A DNA stretch of 43,486 bases from Pseudomonadota bacterium. GTDB lineage: Bacteria; Pseudomonadota; Gammaproteobacteria; Competibacterales; Competibacteraceae. This document shows, piece after piece, positions 42,027 through 43,486 of the stretch (positions are counted from its first letter, which is position 1; every line of letters starts with the position of its first letter). The stretch lies in the NCBI GenBank assembly GCA_018240295.1, contig JAFEGB010000347.1, positions 1-43,486 on the forward strand, read 5' to 3'. The notes beneath the pieces were generated by a model, which worked only from the letters and a program-made list of their open reading frames with translations, did no database searches and had not been told where the DNA came from. Both the position numbers and the translations under genes were made by a program.

Positions 42027-43486
42027 ATGCCGTTGACCCTCCGTATCACCAGCCAGCACCCGCTCCTGCCCGAGGCCGATACCGTGCGCAGCCTCGGCAG
42101 CGGCGACAGCCTGACGATCGGCCGTGCGCCCGGCAACGACTGGGTGCTGCCGGACCCGGAGCTGGTCATCTCCGGCCGCCACTGCACCGTGCACGAGGAG
42201 CAGGGGCGCTACGTGCTGACCGACACCAGCACCAATGGCGTCTATCTCGGCGGCCAGCGCGTCGGTCGCGGCAACAGCCGGCCGCTGCAGGCCGGGGACG
42301 TGATCGCCATCGGCGAATACCAGATCGCCGTCGAGCCGGGCGCCGGCGACGGCGGACAAGCCCCGGCCTTCGGGGCCGGCACGGCAGCGGCCGTGGCGCT
42401 GCCGGATCCCTTCGGCCTCGCCGCACCGGCACCGGTCGCCGATCCGTTCGGCCTGCACGGCACGCCGGGTGCGCAGGACCCGTTCGAACTGCACGGCAAG
42501 CCGGCCGGCGAGGATCCGTTCGGGCTGCATGCGCCCGCAACCGGTGATGATCCGTTCGGGCTCGGCAATGACCTGTCCGGCGGCGACCCCTTCGGACTGA
42601 TCGGCACGCCGGGCGCCGGCGGCAGCGCCCGGGGTGGCGGCACGCCCGCGGCCGCGGATCCGTTCGGTCTTGCCGGCGGCGGTGACCGCAATCCGGCGGG
42701 CGCCGATCCGTTCGGGCTCGGCGGCGGCGCCGGACGGCCGGATTTCGCAGCGCCGGCAACGCCGGCCGGCCCCGCGACGGCCGAAGCCGGCGGTGATCCG
42801 TTCGGCCTGCTGGCGCCGGCGCCGCTCACGTCTGCCCCGGTTCCGGATCACGTGCCGTCCGAGCAGCAGGCCTTCGTGCCGCCGGCGCCGGTCAGTGACG
42901 ATGACTGGGATGCACTGTTTCCGGCCCCGGCCGCTGCCGGCGCAGCGCCGGTGCGGCTGGACATTCCCCCGGCCGCCAAAACCGCCGATCCGCTGTTCGC
43001 CGGTCTCGGCCCGCTCGCCGAAGAATCCGCGCCGCCGGCTGCCCCGCCACCTGACGAGACCCCTGCGGTGCCGGCCTTCACGCCCGCCCCGGTCTCCGGG
43101 CCCGTGCCGACCCCGGTGCCCGCACCCGTACCAGTCCCGGCACCCGCGCCGGCCACCCCGGCCGCTGCAGCCCCGGCGGCCGAACTGATGGCGGCCCTGC
43201 TGGAAGGGGCCGGTCTCGCGCATCTGCAGATTCCGCAAGCCCGCCAGGCCGATCTGCTGCGCGCCCTCGGCGACAGCTACCGGCGCATGGTGGAGGGCCT
43301 GATGACCGTGCTGCGGGCCCGCTCGCACGTGAAGGGCGAGTTCCGCATGCAGCAGACCTCGATCCGGCCGATCGAGAACAATCCGCTGAAGTTCGCGCCG
43401 AACGTCGAGGAAGCGATGACGCTGCTGCTGACCCTGCGCAGCCAGTCCTACCTGTCGCCCGAACGCGCCCCGGCCGAGGCCTTCGA
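42027..43486 (+). CDS. tagH: T6SS-associated FHA-domain protein TagH (Fha), 3' truncated by window edge
   Basis: At least 486 residues. The N-terminal FHA domain (about 5-105) has LTIGRAPGNDWVLPD, ISGRHCTVHEE and DTSTNGVYLGGQRV, with the Arg, Ser, His and Asn residues that bind phosphothreonine. A long low-complexity linker (about 110-390) is rich in Pro, Ala and Gly and has nine DPF(G/E)L repeats. The C-terminal region ALLEGAGLAHLQIPQARQAD, RALGDSYRRMVEGLMTVLRAR and SIRPIENNPLKFAPNVEEAM is the family-specific TagH domain. In H1-T6SS, Fha1 is phosphorylated by PpkA and triggers assembly. The ATG at 42027 follows a promoter-like sequence. The frame stays open to the window edge. Confidence 0.95.
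   Translation, partial: MPLTLRITSQHPLLPEADTVRSLGSGDSLTIGRAPGNDWVLPDPELVISGRHCTVHEEQGRYVLTDTSTNGVYLGGQRVGRGNSRPLQAGDVIAIGEYQIAVEPGAGDGGQAPAFGAGTAAAVALPDPFGLAAPAPVADPFGLHGTPGAQDPFELHGKPAGEDPFGLHAPATGDDPFGLGNDLSGGDPFGLIGTPGAGGSARGGGTPAAADPFGLAGGGDRNPAGADPFGLGGGAGRPDFAAPATPAGPATAEAGGDPFGLLAPAPLTSAPVPDHVPSEQQAFVPPAPVSDDDWDALFPAPAAAGAAPVRLDIPPAAKTADPLFAGLGPLAEESAPPAAPPPDETPAVPAFTPAPVSGPVPTPVPAPVPVPAPAPATPAAAAPAAELMAALLEGAGLAHLQIPQARQADLLRALGDSYRRMVEGLMTVLRARSHVKGEFRMQQTSIRPIENNPLKFAPNVEEAMTLLLTLRSQSYLSPERAPAEAF
42405..42809 (+). repeat. DPFGL short-motif array inside tagH
   Basis: Nine DPF(G/E)L pentapeptides, one of them DPFEL, spaced irregularly (about 8-30 residues) between residues 127 and 261 of TagH. 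The codons differ between copies (GATCCC, GATCCG, GACCCG, GACCCC), so the repetition is selected at the protein level and not a recent DNA duplication. Confidence 0.9.

Noticed and set aside
1-43486. tRNA or rRNA genes, CRISPR arrays, transposases, phage genes
   Set aside because: Reading through all intergenic spaces showed no cloverleaf-like sequence, no spaced repeat array and no transposase or integrase motifs.

Overview
The window is a very high-G+C bacterial chromosome segment. The block gpmI / rhodanese-glutaredoxin-secB-gpsA, a Rep-type helicase, an OpgC-type acyltransferase and an H1-type type VI secretion system (T6SS) all point to a gammaproteobacterium, perhaps a Nevskiales/Xanthomonadales-like lineage. 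The taxonomic placement is inference. Genes are dense and often overlap by 4 bp (ATGA or GTGA). The high G+C creates long antisense open frames, which I left out.

Left part (1-24.2 kb), mostly housekeeping and signalling. It opens with the 3' part of a FAD-dependent amine/amino-acid oxidoreductase. A minus-strand group follows: a DUF6489-like protein, a CheY-like receiver, a membrane sensor-like protein fused to a DnaQ-type exonuclease, and a small membrane protein. Next come murB-mnmG, a DUF2189 membrane protein convergent with a diguanylate cyclase, and gpmI-ctpA. Divergent from gpmI are rhodanese, grxC, secB, gpsA and a CopD-like gene. An OpgC acyltransferase with two SGNH-fold proteins forms a probable glucan or glycan O-acylation operon; the second SGNH copy has lost its nucleophile. 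A DUF454 gene, an OmpR/HisKA two-component pair and rep finish the section.

Middle (24.2-27.0 kb). A less G+C-rich 412-base region carries an inverted repeat and an FNR/Anr-like site ahead of a DUF2505 (START-like) gene. A small minus-strand gene is broken by a perfect 17-bp tandem duplication. A TPR-methyltransferase lies just upstream of it.

Right part (27.1 kb to the end), a T6SS locus. On the minus strand it runs tssA-tssB-tssC-hcp-tagJ-tssE-tssF-tssG-clpV, and tagH (FHA protein) diverges on the plus strand and leaves the window. This is the order I know from the Pseudomonas aeruginosa H1-T6SS. In that cluster vgrG1 follows clpV; here the position holds a probable effector/immunity cargo module: a DUF6795-like protein, a class 3 lipase with C-terminal membrane segments, an M35-type (aspzincin) metallopeptidase, and two overlapping paralogous small proteins. 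One paralog has a signal peptide and the other does not. No vgrG or PAAR gene is in the window. The most novel-looking items are this split-compartment paralog pair beside the metallopeptidase, the DPFGL repeat array in TagH, the OpgC/SGNH/dead-SGNH operon, and the exonuclease fused to a degenerate sensor.
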